From: an uncultured Gemmiger sp.
GTDB taxonomy: Bacteria > Bacillota > Clostridia > Oscillospirales > Ruminococcaceae
Direction: 5' to 3'
Length of the DNA: 64,000 bases
Assembly: GCA_944388175.1 (NCBI GenBank)
Contig: CALXHR010000004.1
Coordinates: 62,001-126,000, forward strand
The translations under genes and the position numbers were made by a program. The notes under the pieces were generated by a model. That model made no database searches. It had not been told where the DNA came from and was given only the letters and a program-made list of their open reading frames with translations. Below are positions 7,580 to 16,032 of this stretch, one piece after another. The stretch's first letter is position 1, and the number at the start of each line of letters is the position of its first letter.

Positions 7580-8972
7580 AATTTTGTGGTTTTTGCAGGG
7601 TTTGCGGATTTTCTGGCCCGCCCCGCGCGCACGGGATGCGCCAGGTAAAGGTGCTGCCGACGCCCGGCGCGCTTTGCACCGTGACGTCGCCGCCGTGGGC
7701 GCGGACGATCCACCGCACCATGGCCAGGCCCAGGCCCGCCCCGCCGCCGCTGCGCGCGGGGTCCGCCTGCCAGAAGCGCTGCCAGATTTTTTCCTGGTTT
7801 TCGGGCGCGATGCCGATGCCGTCGTCCTGCACAGTGCCCACGGCCTGGCCGTCCCGGCATTGCAGCGTCAGCCGCACCTGCCCGCCCGGGCGGCCGTAGC
7901 GGATGGCGTTTTCCCCCAGGTTGATGAGCATGCGCATCAGCAGCGTTTCGTCGCCCTGCACCGTCACGCCGGGGGCAAGGTCGGTCTGCACCGTGATATC
8001 CTGCGCGGCGGCCTGCTCGGCCAGCGTTTCGGCCACCAGGGCCGTCATCTCGCTCAGGTCCACGGGCTGCCATTGCAGCGGCTGGCGGCCTTTGTCGGCC
8101 CGGGCCAGCCACAGCAGCTGCGAGAGCATCGCCGCCATGCGCGCGGCCTGGGTGCGGATGGCCTGCAGCGCGGCGCGGGTCTCGCCCGTCGTCTCGGGCT
8201 GGGCGAGCGCATACTCGCTCTGCGAGAGGATCACCGCCGTGGGGGTGCGCAGTTCGTGCGAGGCGTCGTCGGTAAACTGCTGCTCGTGGTCAAAGGCGTC
8301 CTGCAGGCGGGCGAACATCGCGTCAAACTCGCCGGCCAGCGTGCGGATTTCGTCGCGGCCGGGCGGCAGGCCGATGCGCCGCGAAAGGTCGCCGCCGGCG
8401 CGGATTTCCCGCGCGGTGGCGGTGATATGCCGCACCGGGGCGAACGCCCGCCGCGTGACGAGGTACCCGCACACCGCCGCCAGCACAATGTACACTGGCA
8501 GCACCAGCAGCGCCCAGCGCCACAGCGCGCCCAGCGTGCTGTCCACCGCGCCGGCGTCGGTGACGGTGCGCACCCACAGCGCGCCGTAGCCGTCCACCGC
8601 AAGGGGTTCGTCGTACAGGTACCAGGTGCGGCCGCCGCCCTGCGTCGTGCGCAGCTGCCCGGCGGCAAACACGGCCGAGTTGTCGAAATCGCGCGGCACA
8701 AAGCCGTACAGCGGCACGCCGTCGGCGTCATAGACCGAAAGATAGACCCCGTCGTCAAAGGCTTCGAGGTCGCGGTCAATGTCCAGCTCGCCGTCCTTCG
8801 CTTCAATCTCGCGCGCGGCGGCGTCAGCCATCGTCTGCATGCGGGTGAGCTTGCCCTGCCGGGCCGTCTGCGCGCCCACGTAGGAGAGCACCCCCAGCGA
8901 CAGCACCGCCAGCAGCACCATGAACAGCGTGTACAGCAGCGTGACCCGCAGCGTGATGGAAAGGTGTTTCAT
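7575..8972 (-). CDS. Sensor histidine kinase (EnvZ/PhoR class)
   Basis: A 465-residue membrane kinase. A helix at about residues 8-32, an extracytoplasmic sensor region (35-155), a second helix (about 157-180) and a HAMP segment precede the dimerisation domain with the phosphoacceptor motif DDASHELRTPT near residue 240. The C-terminal ATPase carries the N box around NLGENAIRYG, the DDGIGI G1 box and a GGAGLGLAMV G2 box. Its ATG overlaps the response regulator stop as ATGA, so the two are translationally coupled. It would phosphorylate that regulator in response to an envelope signal; PepSY proteins are typical partners. Confidence 0.93.
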   Translation of the reverse strand: MKHLSITLRVTLLYTLFMVLLAVLSLGVLSYVGAQTARQGKLTRMQTMADAAAREIEAKDGELDIDRDLEAFDDGVYLSVYDADGVPLYGFVPRDFDNSAVFAAGQLRTTQGGGRTWYLYDEPLAVDGYGALWVRTVTDAGAVDSTLGALWRWALLVLPVYIVLAAVCGYLVTRRAFAPVRHITATAREIRAGGDLSRRIGLPPGRDEIRTLAGEFDAMFARLQDAFDHEQQFTDDASHELRTPTAVILSQSEYALAQPETTGETRAALQAIRTQAARMAAMLSQLLWLARADKGRQPLQWQPVDLSEMTALVAETLAEQAAAQDITVQTDLAPGVTVQGDETLLMRMLINLGENAIRYGRPGGQVRLTLQCRDGQAVGTVQDDGIGIAPENQEKIWQRFWQADPARSGGGAGLGLAMVRWIVRAHGGDVTVQSAPGVGSTFTWRIPCARGGPENPQTLQKPQNS

Positions 8973-9643
8973 ACTTCCTCCCGCAGAACGTAGCCCACGC
9001 CGCGCACGGTGTGGATGAGCTTGGGCTCGCGCCCGTCGTCGATTTTTTTGCGCAGGTAGCGGATGTAGACGTCCACGACGTTGGAACCGCCCTCGTAGTC
9101 AAAGTTCCACACGCCCTGGCTGATGCGCTCGCGCGAGAGGACGACCCCGGCGTTGCGGGCGAGGTATTCCAGCACGGCGAACTCTTTGGCCGAGAGCGCC
9201 AGCGCCTGCCCGCCGCGCGCCGCCGTGCGGGCCGTGCAGTCGATGCGCAGGTCCCCGACGGTGATGACGTCGCTGACCTGGCCGGTACCGCGGCGGATGA
9301 GCACCCGCAGCCGGGCCAGCAGTTCCTGCAGGGCGAACGGTTTGACCAGGTAGTCGTCGGCGCCGCTGTCCAGCCCGCGCACGCGGTCGTCGACGCCGTC
9401 GCGGGCCGTCAGCAGCAACACGGGGGTTTTGTCGCCGGCGGCGCGGCGGCGGGCCAGCACCTGCAAGCCGTCCAGCCCCGGCAGCATGACATCCAGCACG
9501 ACGGCGTCATAGGCCCCGGCGGCCAGATAGTCCAGCGCGTCGGGGCCGGTGGCGCAGCTGTCGACGCTGTAGTGCGCCGCTGTCAGTTGCTTGACGAGCA
9601 GGGCGTTCATCTCGGGCTGGTCTTCCACGACCAAAATACGCAT
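8969..9643 (-). CDS. OmpR/PhoB-family response regulator
   Basis: A 224-residue two-domain regulator. The receiver domain (residues 1-118) has the acidic pair ED near residues 7-8, the phospho-acceptor in VVLDVMLP (about residue 51), the conserved Thr in LLTARD and Lys in YLVKPF. The C-terminal winged helix (about 125-222) ends VRGVGYVLREE as in OmpR/PhoB. The ATG at 9643 is used because AAAGGGG lies just upstream. It is the first gene of the pair, overlapping the kinase start by four bases. Confidence 0.95.
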   Translation of the reverse strand: MRILVVEDQPEMNALLVKQLTAAHYSVDSCATGPDALDYLAAGAYDAVVLDVMLPGLDGLQVLARRRAAGDKTPVLLLTARDGVDDRVRGLDSGADDYLVKPFALQELLARLRVLIRRGTGQVSDVITVGDLRIDCTARTAARGGQALALSAKEFAVLEYLARNAGVVLSRERISQGVWNFDYEGGSNVVDVYIRYLRKKIDDGREPKLIHTVRGVGYVLREEV

Positions 9644-9673
9644 GGCAGGGTCCCCTTTCCGGGCGTTTTTTTC

Positions 9674-9682
9674 ATCATACCA
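9674..9682 (-). promoter_or_regulatory. Extended -10 promoter of the response regulator
   Basis: Minus-strand TGGTATGAT (9682-9674), an extended -10 with no recognisable -35, about 30 bases before the start codon. Confidence 0.55.
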
Positions 9683-9764
9683 CAAAACGGCGCCTTACGC
9701 CAGGCGGCGCGGCGGCCGGAACACGGCTGTGCCGCCTGGCAGGCCGCCCGCCGCCACCGGCATG

Positions 9765-9793
9765 TTGCCTTTGCGCGCCGTTGTGTGTATAAT
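9765..9793 (+). promoter_or_regulatory. ychF promoter
   Basis: TTGCCT (9765-9770), 17-base spacer, perfect TATAAT (9788-9793), 38 bases before the ychF start codon. Confidence 0.75.
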
Positions 9794-9831
9794 AGGTAGG
9801 AAACTGAACCGCCAAAAGGAGCGATTGTACC

Positions 9832-10962
9832 ATGAAACTGGGAATTTTGGGCCTGCCCAACGTGGGCAAGTCGACGCTGTTCAACGCGATTACCTCGACG
9901 CGCAACGCGCAGGCCGCCAACTACCCTTTCTGCACCATTGAGCCGAACGCCGGCATTGTGGCCGTGCCCGACCCGCGGCTGGACAAGCTGGCCGAAGTGT
10001 GGCAGACCGATAAAAAGACCCCCGCCATCGTCGAGTTCGTCGACATTGCGGGCCTTGTCAAAGGCGCGGCGCACGGCGCGGGGCTGGGCAACAAGTTTTT
10101 GGGGCATATCCGCGAATGCGACGCGCTGGTGCATGTGGTGCGCTGCTTTGACGACGACAACATCGTACATGTGGTCGAGGACGTCAACCAGCCCGAGCCC
10201 GTGGACCCGCTGCGCGATATCGACGCCATCGACCTGGAACTGATCCTGGCCGACCTCGAGGTCGTCAACCACCGCCTGGCCCGCCAGCAGAAAGCCGCCA
10301 AGACCGGCAACAAGGCCGCCGCGGCCGAAGCCGCCTGGCTGGCCGAACTGGCCGCCCACCTGGAAGCCGAAAAGCCCGCGCGCACCTTTGCCTTTGACGA
10401 CGCCGACGACGCGCAGGCCGCCACCCGCAAGGAGCTGGGGCTGCTTTCGGCCAAGCCGGTGATCTACGCCTGCAACGTGGGCGAGGACGATTTGCTGGAG
10501 GGCCTGGCCGGCAACCGCTACTACCCGCTGGTGGCCGAGCGCGCCGCCGCCGAGGGCGCGCAGGCGCTGCCGATCTGCGCCAAGACCGAGGAGGATATCG
10601 CCGACGCCACACCGGAGGAAAAGCTCGCCTTTTTGCAGGAGATGGGCATTGAATCCACCGGCCTGGACAAGCTCATCCGGGCCAGCTACGACCTGCTGGG
10701 GCTGATTAGCTTTTTGACCGACGGCAAAAAAGAGTGCCGCGCCTGGACCATCAAAAAAGGCACCAAGGCCCCCCAGGCCGCCGGCAAAATCCACAGCGAT
10801 TTTGAGCGCGGGTTTATCCGCGCGCAGGTCATCGCCTACCAGGACCTGGCCGACGCCGATTTCAACTACGCCGCCGTCAAGGCCAAGGGCCTGCAGCGCA
10901 CCGAGGGCAAAGAGTATGTGGTGCAGGACGGCGACGTGATCGAATTTTTGTTCAACGTATAA
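9832..10962 (+). CDS. ychF: YchF/Obg-family ATPase-GTPase
   Basis: A 376-residue cytosolic P-loop protein, slightly longer than the usual 363. The G1 motif GLPNVGKST is at residues 7-15, G3 appears as VDIAGLVKGA, and the altered G4 motif reads NVGE in place of NKxD, which in this family favours ATP over GTP. The C-terminal TGS-like domain contains the RAWTIKKGTKAPQAAG and HSDFERGFIRA segments that are hallmarks of YchF. It binds ribosomes and is linked to stress and redox responses. The ATG at 9832 follows AAAGGAG. mtnN begins 10 bases after its stop, so they are an operon. Confidence 0.97.
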   Translation: MKLGILGLPNVGKSTLFNAITSTRNAQAANYPFCTIEPNAGIVAVPDPRLDKLAEVWQTDKKTPAIVEFVDIAGLVKGAAHGAGLGNKFLGHIRECDALVHVVRCFDDDNIVHVVEDVNQPEPVDPLRDIDAIDLELILADLEVVNHRLARQQKAAKTGNKAAAAEAAWLAELAAHLEAEKPARTFAFDDADDAQAATRKELGLLSAKPVIYACNVGEDDLLEGLAGNRYYPLVAERAAAEGAQALPICAKTEEDIADATPEEKLAFLQEMGIESTGLDKLIRASYDLLGLISFLTDGKKECRAWTIKKGTKAPQAAGKIHSDFERGFIRAQVIAYQDLADADFNYAAVKAKGLQRTEGKEYVVQDGDVIEFLFNV

Positions 10963-10972
10963 GGGGGACGCG

Positions 10973-11656
10973 ATGCTTTACGGCATTATGGGCGCCATGC
11001 CCGAGGAAGTGGACCAGCTGTGCTCCAAATTGCAGGACGTGACCTGCGAGACCTACGCCGGGGTGGACTACCACCGCGGCACGCTGCACGGCAAACCGGT
11101 GGTGGTGTGCTGCGCCGGCATGGGCAAGGCCAACGCGGCCAGCACCGTGCAGGTATTGTGCACGCGCTACGGCATTGAGCGGCTGATTTTCAGCGGCGTG
11201 GCCGGCAATATGACGAGCAAGATCGGCATTGGCGACGTCTGCGTGGGCGAAACCGTCGTCTACCACGACGCCGACATGGATATGCTGTGCCAGAGCGCCC
11301 CCTTTACCACCGAGTACCACGGCGACCCCGCGCTGGTGCGCGCGGCGCTGGACGCCTGCGCGGCGTGCGGCGTCAAGGCCATTGCGGGCAAGATCGCCAC
11401 CGGTGACCGCTTTGTGGGCGACGCCGCCACCAAACAGGCCATCGCCCAAGCCTGCGCGCCCGACTGCGTTGAGATGGAGGGCGCAGCCGTCAGTCAGATT
11501 GCCGCGCGCAACGGCGTGCCCTGCGTGGTGCTGCGTGCCATGAGCGACAACGCCGACGAGGACGGGTACGAGGTGCTGGTGGTGCGGGATTTCAGCATTG
11601 CCGCGTATGTCCAAACCGCCACGGCCCTTGTGGCGTACATGGTGGAACATCTTTAA
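10973..11656 (+). CDS. mtnN: 5'-methylthioadenosine/S-adenosylhomocysteine nucleosidase
   Basis: A 227-residue cytosolic enzyme that hydrolyses methylthioadenosine and S-adenosylhomocysteine to adenine plus the thioribose, feeding methionine salvage and the activated methyl cycle. The family's N-terminal IMGAMPEEV (with the catalytic Glu near residue 12), GVAGNM, the substrate-binding VEMEGAAV and the catalytic Asp in RAMSDNAD are all visible. Length matches E. coli Pfs (232). The ribosome site AAGGGGG overlaps the ychF stop codon, so translation is coupled to ychF. Confidence 0.95.
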   Translation: MLYGIMGAMPEEVDQLCSKLQDVTCETYAGVDYHRGTLHGKPVVVCCAGMGKANAASTVQVLCTRYGIERLIFSGVAGNMTSKIGIGDVCVGETVVYHDADMDMLCQSAPFTTEYHGDPALVRAALDACAACGVKAIAGKIATGDRFVGDAATKQAIAQACAPDCVEMEGAAVSQIAARNGVPCVVLRAMSDNADEDGYEVLVVRDFSIAAYVQTATALVAYMVEHL

Positions 11657-11702
11657 ATTGGGGTTTTGCACAGGCGGCTTTTGCCGCGTGTTTATAAACG
11701 CC

Positions 11703-11750
11703 AAACGCCCGCCCGGGGCTGTACCCCGGGCGGGCGTTTATGCTTTTATT
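11703..11750. terminator. Terminator after mtnN
   Basis: A perfect 16-bp stem (11703-11718 with 11724-11739, loop CTGTA), then TTTATGCTTTT on the plus strand. It also faces the end of the convergent molybdenum operon. Confidence 0.85.
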
Positions 11751-11774
11751 GAGATAAATTTGCGGCGCAGGGGG

Positions 11775-12350
11775 TCACGGCGCAAGGTCGCCGGGGCGGT
11801 CGATATCCCACAGTTCTTCCGCTTCACAGGCTACGCGCAATACGGCTTGGGGCCGGGCGTTCAGCACCGCGCGCCCGCCGCAGTCGCCCCCCAGGGCGTA
11901 CAGCTGCGGGGCCAGCGCCGCGCAAAACAGCGCCGGGCTGCCCACACGGCCGCCGCAGGCGGCCGTGGCGCCCCAGGTGCCGGGCACGGCCAAATCCAGC
12001 AGGCGGTGCACGGTGGCGGCGCGCAGCAGCGGCTGGTCGGCCACCGCAAACAGCAAAAAGTCACCGGGCGCCAGCGGGCCGGCGGCGTCCAGCCCGGCGC
12101 GGATGCTGGCGCTTTGCCCCTGTGCGCTGTGCGGGCTGGGCACGGCGCGCGCGCCGCAGGCGGCGGCCGCCTGCGCGATGGCCGGGGTGTTGGTGACCAC
12201 AAGCAGCGCGGCGTCCGCCCGGGCGGCGCAGACCGCCGCCAGCGTGTGCAGGCCGTACCGGTACAGCGGCCGCCTGCGCCAGGGGGCCAGCAGTTTATTG
12301 GCCCCAAAGCGGCGCGACGACCCGGCCGCCAGCAAAATGACGTGGGTCAC
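11775..12350 (-). CDS. Molybdenum cofactor cytidylyltransferase-like protein (MocA/MobA-like)
   Basis: A 191-residue nucleotidyltransferase of the MobA-like NTP transferase fold. The N-terminal LLAAGSSRRFGANKLL matches the nucleotide-binding loop (LAAGxSxRxGxxK), ADQPLL is the metal-binding motif, and GSPALF plus GDCGGR are MocA-type signatures. It would add CMP to molybdopterin to make the MCD cofactor used by xanthine-dehydrogenase-family enzymes. Its ATG overlaps the stop of the molybdenum subunit gene by four bases (ATGA), placing it as the last gene of that operon and supporting the role. MobA-type guanylylation is the alternative but is less likely beside a hydroxylase. Confidence 0.88.
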   Translation of the reverse strand: MTHVILLAAGSSRRFGANKLLAPWRRRPLYRYGLHTLAAVCAARADAALLVVTNTPAIAQAAAACGARAVPSPHSAQGQSASIRAGLDAAGPLAPGDFLLFAVADQPLLRAATVHRLLDLAVPGTWGATAACGGRVGSPALFCAALAPQLYALGGDCGGRAVLNARPQAVLRVACEAEELWDIDRPGDLAP

Positions 12351-14638
12351 GGCTGGGCGTGCAGCGCCGTGTAGACTTTTTCCGGCGTGATGGGCAAGTC
12401 GCGGAACCAGGTGCCGGTGGCGCGGAACACCGCGTGCGCGATGGCCGGGGCCGGGGTGTTTATGACGATCTCGCCGATGGATTTGGCGCCAAAGGGGCCG
12501 GTGGGCTCGTAGCTGGCTTCAAACTCCACCTGCAGGTGGCCCATGTCCAGCCGGGTGGGGATTTTGTACTGCATCAGCGAATTTTCCAGGATGCGGCCCG
12601 CGGGCGTATAGTGCACATCCTCAAACAGCGCCATGCCGATGCCCTGGACGATGCCGCCCTCGGTCTGGACGCGGGCAAGGTTGGGGTTGACCGGCGTGCC
12701 GCAGTCGACGACGGCCTTGTAGTCCAGCACGGTGACGCTGCCGGTCTCTTTGTCGAGTTCGATCTCGGCCATGCCGACCATGAACGGCGGCGGCGAGATG
12801 GGCGAGGAATGGGTGCAGGTGGCCTGCACGGCGGTGGTGTTGTTGCACATGGCGCGGGTGGCCAGGTCCGCCAGCGGGACCGACGCGCTGCCGTCAAGAC
12901 GGCGCACGGCGTCGCCGGTAAACTCCACTTCTTCCGGCGTGCAGCCAAAGCCCTTGGCCGCCAGCGCGCAGAGCTGCGTTTTGAGCTGGGTGCAGGCGCG
13001 CTCGACCGCTTTGCCGGTGACGTAGGTTGTGGACGAAGCGTAGGAGCCGGAGTCGTAGGGCGAAGCGTCGGTGTCGGCGCCGAACACCGCGACGTTGTCG
13101 ACGTCGCAGTCCATGCATTCGGCCACCATCTGCGCCAGGATGGTATCGCAGCCGGTGCCCATATCGGCCGCGCCGATGACCAGGTTGTAGATGCCGTCGT
13201 CGCCCAGGCGGACGGTGGCCGAACCGACGTCGACGCCGGAAATGCCCGACCCCTGCATGGCCATGGCCACGCCGGCGGCGCGCACCTTGCCGTTGCCCAT
13301 ATCGCGCACGGGGAACTTTTCGTCCCAGCCGAACAGGTCCTTGCAGCGGGCCATGCAGCGGTCCAGCGCGCAGGCGTTGGCGGGCTCGTTGTAGTAGGCG
13401 GGCATGCGCATGCCCTCGCGCACCATGTTCTGCTCGCGCAGGGCGACGGGGTCGACGCCCAGGCGGTCGGCCAGCTCATTGACGGCGCTCTCAACAGCAA
13501 AGATGCCCTGGGTCGCGCCGTAGCCGCGGTAGGCCCCGGCAGCCTGCACGTTGGTGTAGACGACGTCGTAGGCAAAGCGGAAGGCTTCCAGCCCGCCGGT
13601 GTACAGCGGGATGGACTTGTGCCCCGAAAGCCCGACGGTGGTGGGGCCGTGCTCGCTGTATGCGCCGGTGTTGGACAGCGTGTAGACGTCCAGCGCGCGG
13701 ATTTTGCCCTGTTTGCTGGCGCCCAGGCGCACGTGCACTTCCATCTCATGCCGGGGGCTGCCGGCGGTCTGGCATTCCTGCCGGGTGTAGACGATGTGCG
13801 CGGGGCGGCCGGTTTTCCAGGTGACGAAAGCCGGGTAGACCTCGCACACGGCGGTCTGTTTGGCGCCAAAGCCGCCGCCGATGCGCGGCTTTTCGACGTG
13901 GATTTTGGATTTGGGGATGCCCAGCGCCTGCGCCAGGATGCGCCGCACATGGAACACGATCTGCGTCGAGCTGACGACGTGCAGCCGGCCGTAGGGGTCG
14001 ATCTCGGTATAGGTGCGGAACGTCTCCATCATCGCCTGCTGGCAGGGCTTGGTGTGCCAGACATGGTCGACGACGACGTCGCAGTCCGCCAATACGGCGT
14101 CGACATCGCCGTCGCCGCAGCGGTCGCTGGCGCAGAGGTTGCGCCGGTTGTCGGCCCCGACGGCGCACAGCGCGCGCCAGTCGTCCTCGGGGTGGACGAG
14201 GACGGGGTTGTCGAGCGCGGTGTGCGGGTCCAGCACGGCGGGCAGCACCTCGTAGTCCACTTTGACCAGTTTCATCGCCTTGTCGACGGCGGCTTCGCTC
14301 TCGCCGGCCAGGATGGCGACGGCGTCGCCCACAAAGCGCAGGCGGCGGTCCAGAATCAGGCGGTCATAGGGCGAGGGTTCGGGGTAGGTCTGCCCGGCGA
14401 TGGTAAAGCGCTGCCGGGGCACGTCCTCGTAGGTATACACGGCTACCATGCCCGGCACTTTCGTGGCCAGGTCGGTGCGGATGGAGCGGATGAGCGCGTG
14501 GGCGTGGGGGCTGCGCAGCACCTTGACGACAAGGCAGTCCCGCGGGGTAACGTCCTCGACAAACGCAGGTCTGCCCAGCAGCAGGCCCAGGGCGTCCTTT
14601 TTGCGTACGCCCTTGCCGACGGTTTTGGTTTCAGCCAT
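12347..14638 (-). CDS. Molybdenum hydroxylase (xanthine dehydrogenase family), molybdopterin-binding subunit
   Basis: A 763-residue catalytic subunit. The ATG at 14638 follows AAGGAGG; the start overlaps the 2Fe-2S subunit gene by eight bases. Visible signatures are the RIGGGFGAKQ cofactor loop, GAYRGYGATQ, which holds the active-site Arg of the FRGFG region of xanthine oxidase, QGIGMALFED near the C-terminus, and KSIGEI with the catalytic Glu that activates the Mo-OH group. The enzyme would hydroxylate a purine, aldehyde or N-heterocycle using water. Operon context with FAD, iron-sulfur and MocA genes gives a complete xanthine-dehydrogenase-type system; the exact substrate cannot be read from sequence. 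Confidence 0.92.
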   Translation of the reverse strand: MAETKTVGKGVRKKDALGLLLGRPAFVEDVTPRDCLVVKVLRSPHAHALIRSIRTDLATKVPGMVAVYTYEDVPRQRFTIAGQTYPEPSPYDRLILDRRLRFVGDAVAILAGESEAAVDKAMKLVKVDYEVLPAVLDPHTALDNPVLVHPEDDWRALCAVGADNRRNLCASDRCGDGDVDAVLADCDVVVDHVWHTKPCQQAMMETFRTYTEIDPYGRLHVVSSTQIVFHVRRILAQALGIPKSKIHVEKPRIGGGFGAKQTAVCEVYPAFVTWKTGRPAHIVYTRQECQTAGSPRHEMEVHVRLGASKQGKIRALDVYTLSNTGAYSEHGPTTVGLSGHKSIPLYTGGLEAFRFAYDVVYTNVQAAGAYRGYGATQGIFAVESAVNELADRLGVDPVALREQNMVREGMRMPAYYNEPANACALDRCMARCKDLFGWDEKFPVRDMGNGKVRAAGVAMAMQGSGISGVDVGSATVRLGDDGIYNLVIGAADMGTGCDTILAQMVAECMDCDVDNVAVFGADTDASPYDSGSYASSTTYVTGKAVERACTQLKTQLCALAAKGFGCTPEEVEFTGDAVRRLDGSASVPLADLATRAMCNNTTAVQATCTHSSPISPPPFMVGMAEIELDKETGSVTVLDYKAVVDCGTPVNPNLARVQTEGGIVQGIGMALFEDVHYTPAGRILENSLMQYKIPTRLDMGHLQVEFEASYEPTGPFGAKSIGEIVINTPAPAIAHAVFRATGTWFRDLPITPEKVYTALHAQP

Positions 14639-15107
14639 GGTGTCCCTCCTTTGCCGGGCCGCGGGCGTCCAAAAACGCCCGGATGCCGCGCAGCTGCCCC
14701 TCATACCCCGAGCAGCGGCAGAGGTTGCCGGCCAGGTAGGCGCGGATCTCGTCGTCGGTGGGGTCGGGGTTTTCGCGCAGCAGCGCGATGGTGTTCATCA
14801 CATACCCGGGGTTGCAGAAACCGCACTGCTCGGCCCCCTGGTCGGCGATAAAGGCGACGAAGGCTTCGGCTTCGGCCTGCAGGCCCTCCAGCGTCTGCAC
14901 CTCGCAGCCGTCGGCGCGCGCCGCCAGCACCGAGCAGGAAAGCACCGGTTTGCCGTCCAGCAGCACGGTGCACAGCCCGCAGTTGGATGTTTCGCACCCG
15001 CGCTTGACGCTGGCGCAGCCGTGGGCGCGCACAAAGTCCAGCAGCAGCGTGCCGGGTTCAACGGCCGCGCGCAGCGGCCGCCCGTTGAGTTTGAGTTGAA
15101 TTTCCAT
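14631..15107 (-). CDS. Molybdenum hydroxylase, [2Fe-2S] subunit
   Basis: A 158-residue electron-transfer subunit with two cluster motifs. The ferredoxin-type cluster is held by C38, C43, C46 and C58 (segment RGCETSNCGLC), and the helical-domain cluster by C95, C98, C130 and C132 (CGFC and CRC). It would pass electrons from the Mo centre to the FAD subunit. The usual GCGxGxC is here GCETSNC, so the first loop is a variant but all cysteines are kept. It starts 3 bases after the FAD subunit stop and overlaps the Mo subunit start by eight bases. Confidence 0.95.
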   Translation of the reverse strand: MEIQLKLNGRPLRAAVEPGTLLLDFVRAHGCASVKRGCETSNCGLCTVLLDGKPVLSCSVLAARADGCEVQTLEGLQAEAEAFVAFIADQGAEQCGFCNPGYVMNTIALLRENPDPTDDEIRAYLAGNLCRCSGYEGQLRGIRAFLDARGPAKEGHHG

Positions 15108-15110
15108 GCC

Positions 15111-15899
15111 TTATCCCTCCTTGCAGGCCAGCAGCGCCCGGCGCACCAGCACGCGGCACAAGCCGCGGCGGTAATCGGCCCCGGCGCGCAGGTTGCTGCC
15201 AAACGCCGCCTGCTGCGCCACGGCGGCGGCAAACGCATCGGCGGTTTCCGGCGTGACGCCGCCGGCCAACAGCGCCGGGTCGCCGGGGTAGAGCTGCGCT
15301 TTCATCGGCCGCGCGCCGACGGCGCAGCGCACGCCGTCGGGCCGCAGGGCCACGGCGCAGGCCAGCACCGGGAAGTCGGTGGCGCTGTTGCGCTGGCTGG
15401 CGTAGGCCACGCGCCCCGGCAATTTGGGCAGGACGACGTGGGTTAAAATATCGCGCTCATAGGGGCGGGCAGCGTACTCGGCCAGCGGCACCGTGCCGCC
15501 GTGGTGCAGTTCCACCCGGGCATCCAGCGCCAGGAACAGCGTCAAAACGTCCGAAAACCCGAACCGCCCGTACAGGCTGCCGCCCACGGTGGCCAGGTTG
15601 CGGAACTGCACGCCCACGATGTGGCGCACGCTTTCGGCCAGCGCGCCCTGCGTCAGGGCGCCCAGCCCGGCGTGCTGTTCCAGCGCGCGCAGGCTTACCA
15701 TCGCGCCGATGCGGTACGCGTCGGGCGTTTCCTCAATGGTATCAAGCCCCAGGCCGCACAGGTCGATGGCGGTGTCCACCGTGCGGTTTTGCGTCTTGAG
15801 CCACAGCATGCCGCCCAGCACGACGTTGGCGCGCTTTTGGCACAGCGCGTAGGCTTCGTCCAGGCTTTGCGCCCGCACATATCGCTTGATCGTCAGCAA
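15111..15899 (-). CDS. Molybdenum hydroxylase, FAD-binding subunit
   Basis: A 262-residue CO-dehydrogenase/xanthine-dehydrogenase flavoprotein subunit. The FAD-binding region contains VVLGGMLWLK near the start and RNLATVGGSLYGRFGFSD near residue 120, matching the RNxATxGGN pattern of the family. The start is taken as TTG at 15899 because AGGAGGG lies eight bases upstream and no in-frame ATG fits; CTG at 15896 is an alternative. It is the first gene of the four-gene molybdenum operon, preceded by an extended -10 promoter and by the terminator of the ABC cassette. Confidence 0.88.
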   Translation of the reverse strand: MLTIKRYVRAQSLDEAYALCQKRANVVLGGMLWLKTQNRTVDTAIDLCGLGLDTIEETPDAYRIGAMVSLRALEQHAGLGALTQGALAESVRHIVGVQFRNLATVGGSLYGRFGFSDVLTLFLALDARVELHHGGTVPLAEYAARPYERDILTHVVLPKLPGRVAYASQRNSATDFPVLACAVALRPDGVRCAVGARPMKAQLYPGDPALLAGGVTPETADAFAAAVAQQAAFGSNLRAGADYRRGLCRVLVRRALLACKEG

Positions 15900-15942
15900 T
15901 TGGGGTCCCTCCTGCAAAAAATGACAGAATTTCAGTATCCCC

Positions 15943-15951
15943 AGTATACCA
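15943..15951 (-). promoter_or_regulatory. Extended -10 promoter of the molybdenum hydroxylase operon
   Basis: Minus-strand TGGTATACT (15951-15943) about 45 bases before the TTG start. No -35 is visible because the ABC-cassette terminator occupies that position. Confidence 0.6.
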
Positions 15952-15960
15952 TGGAACCAG

Positions 15961-15993
15961 GCAAAGAAAAAGCCCCGTACCGCGGTACAGGGC
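15961..15993 (-). terminator. Terminator of the MolABC-like cassette
   Basis: Stem formed by 15972-15981 and 15984-15993 (GCCCCGTACC with GGTACAGGGC, one G-U pair), followed on the minus strand by CTTTTTCTTTG. It ends the ABC-importer transcript before the hydroxylase promoter. Confidence 0.75.
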
Positions 15994-16032
15994 AAAAAAA
16001 GCAGAATTTTGGCAAAACGGGGCGTCGAGGGG

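Noticed and set aside
12359..14851. An 830-residue open frame antisense to the molybdenum subunit
   Set aside because: Shadow frame: low-complexity Gly/Val/Asp-rich translation, no motif, and the opposite strand encodes the conserved hydroxylase.
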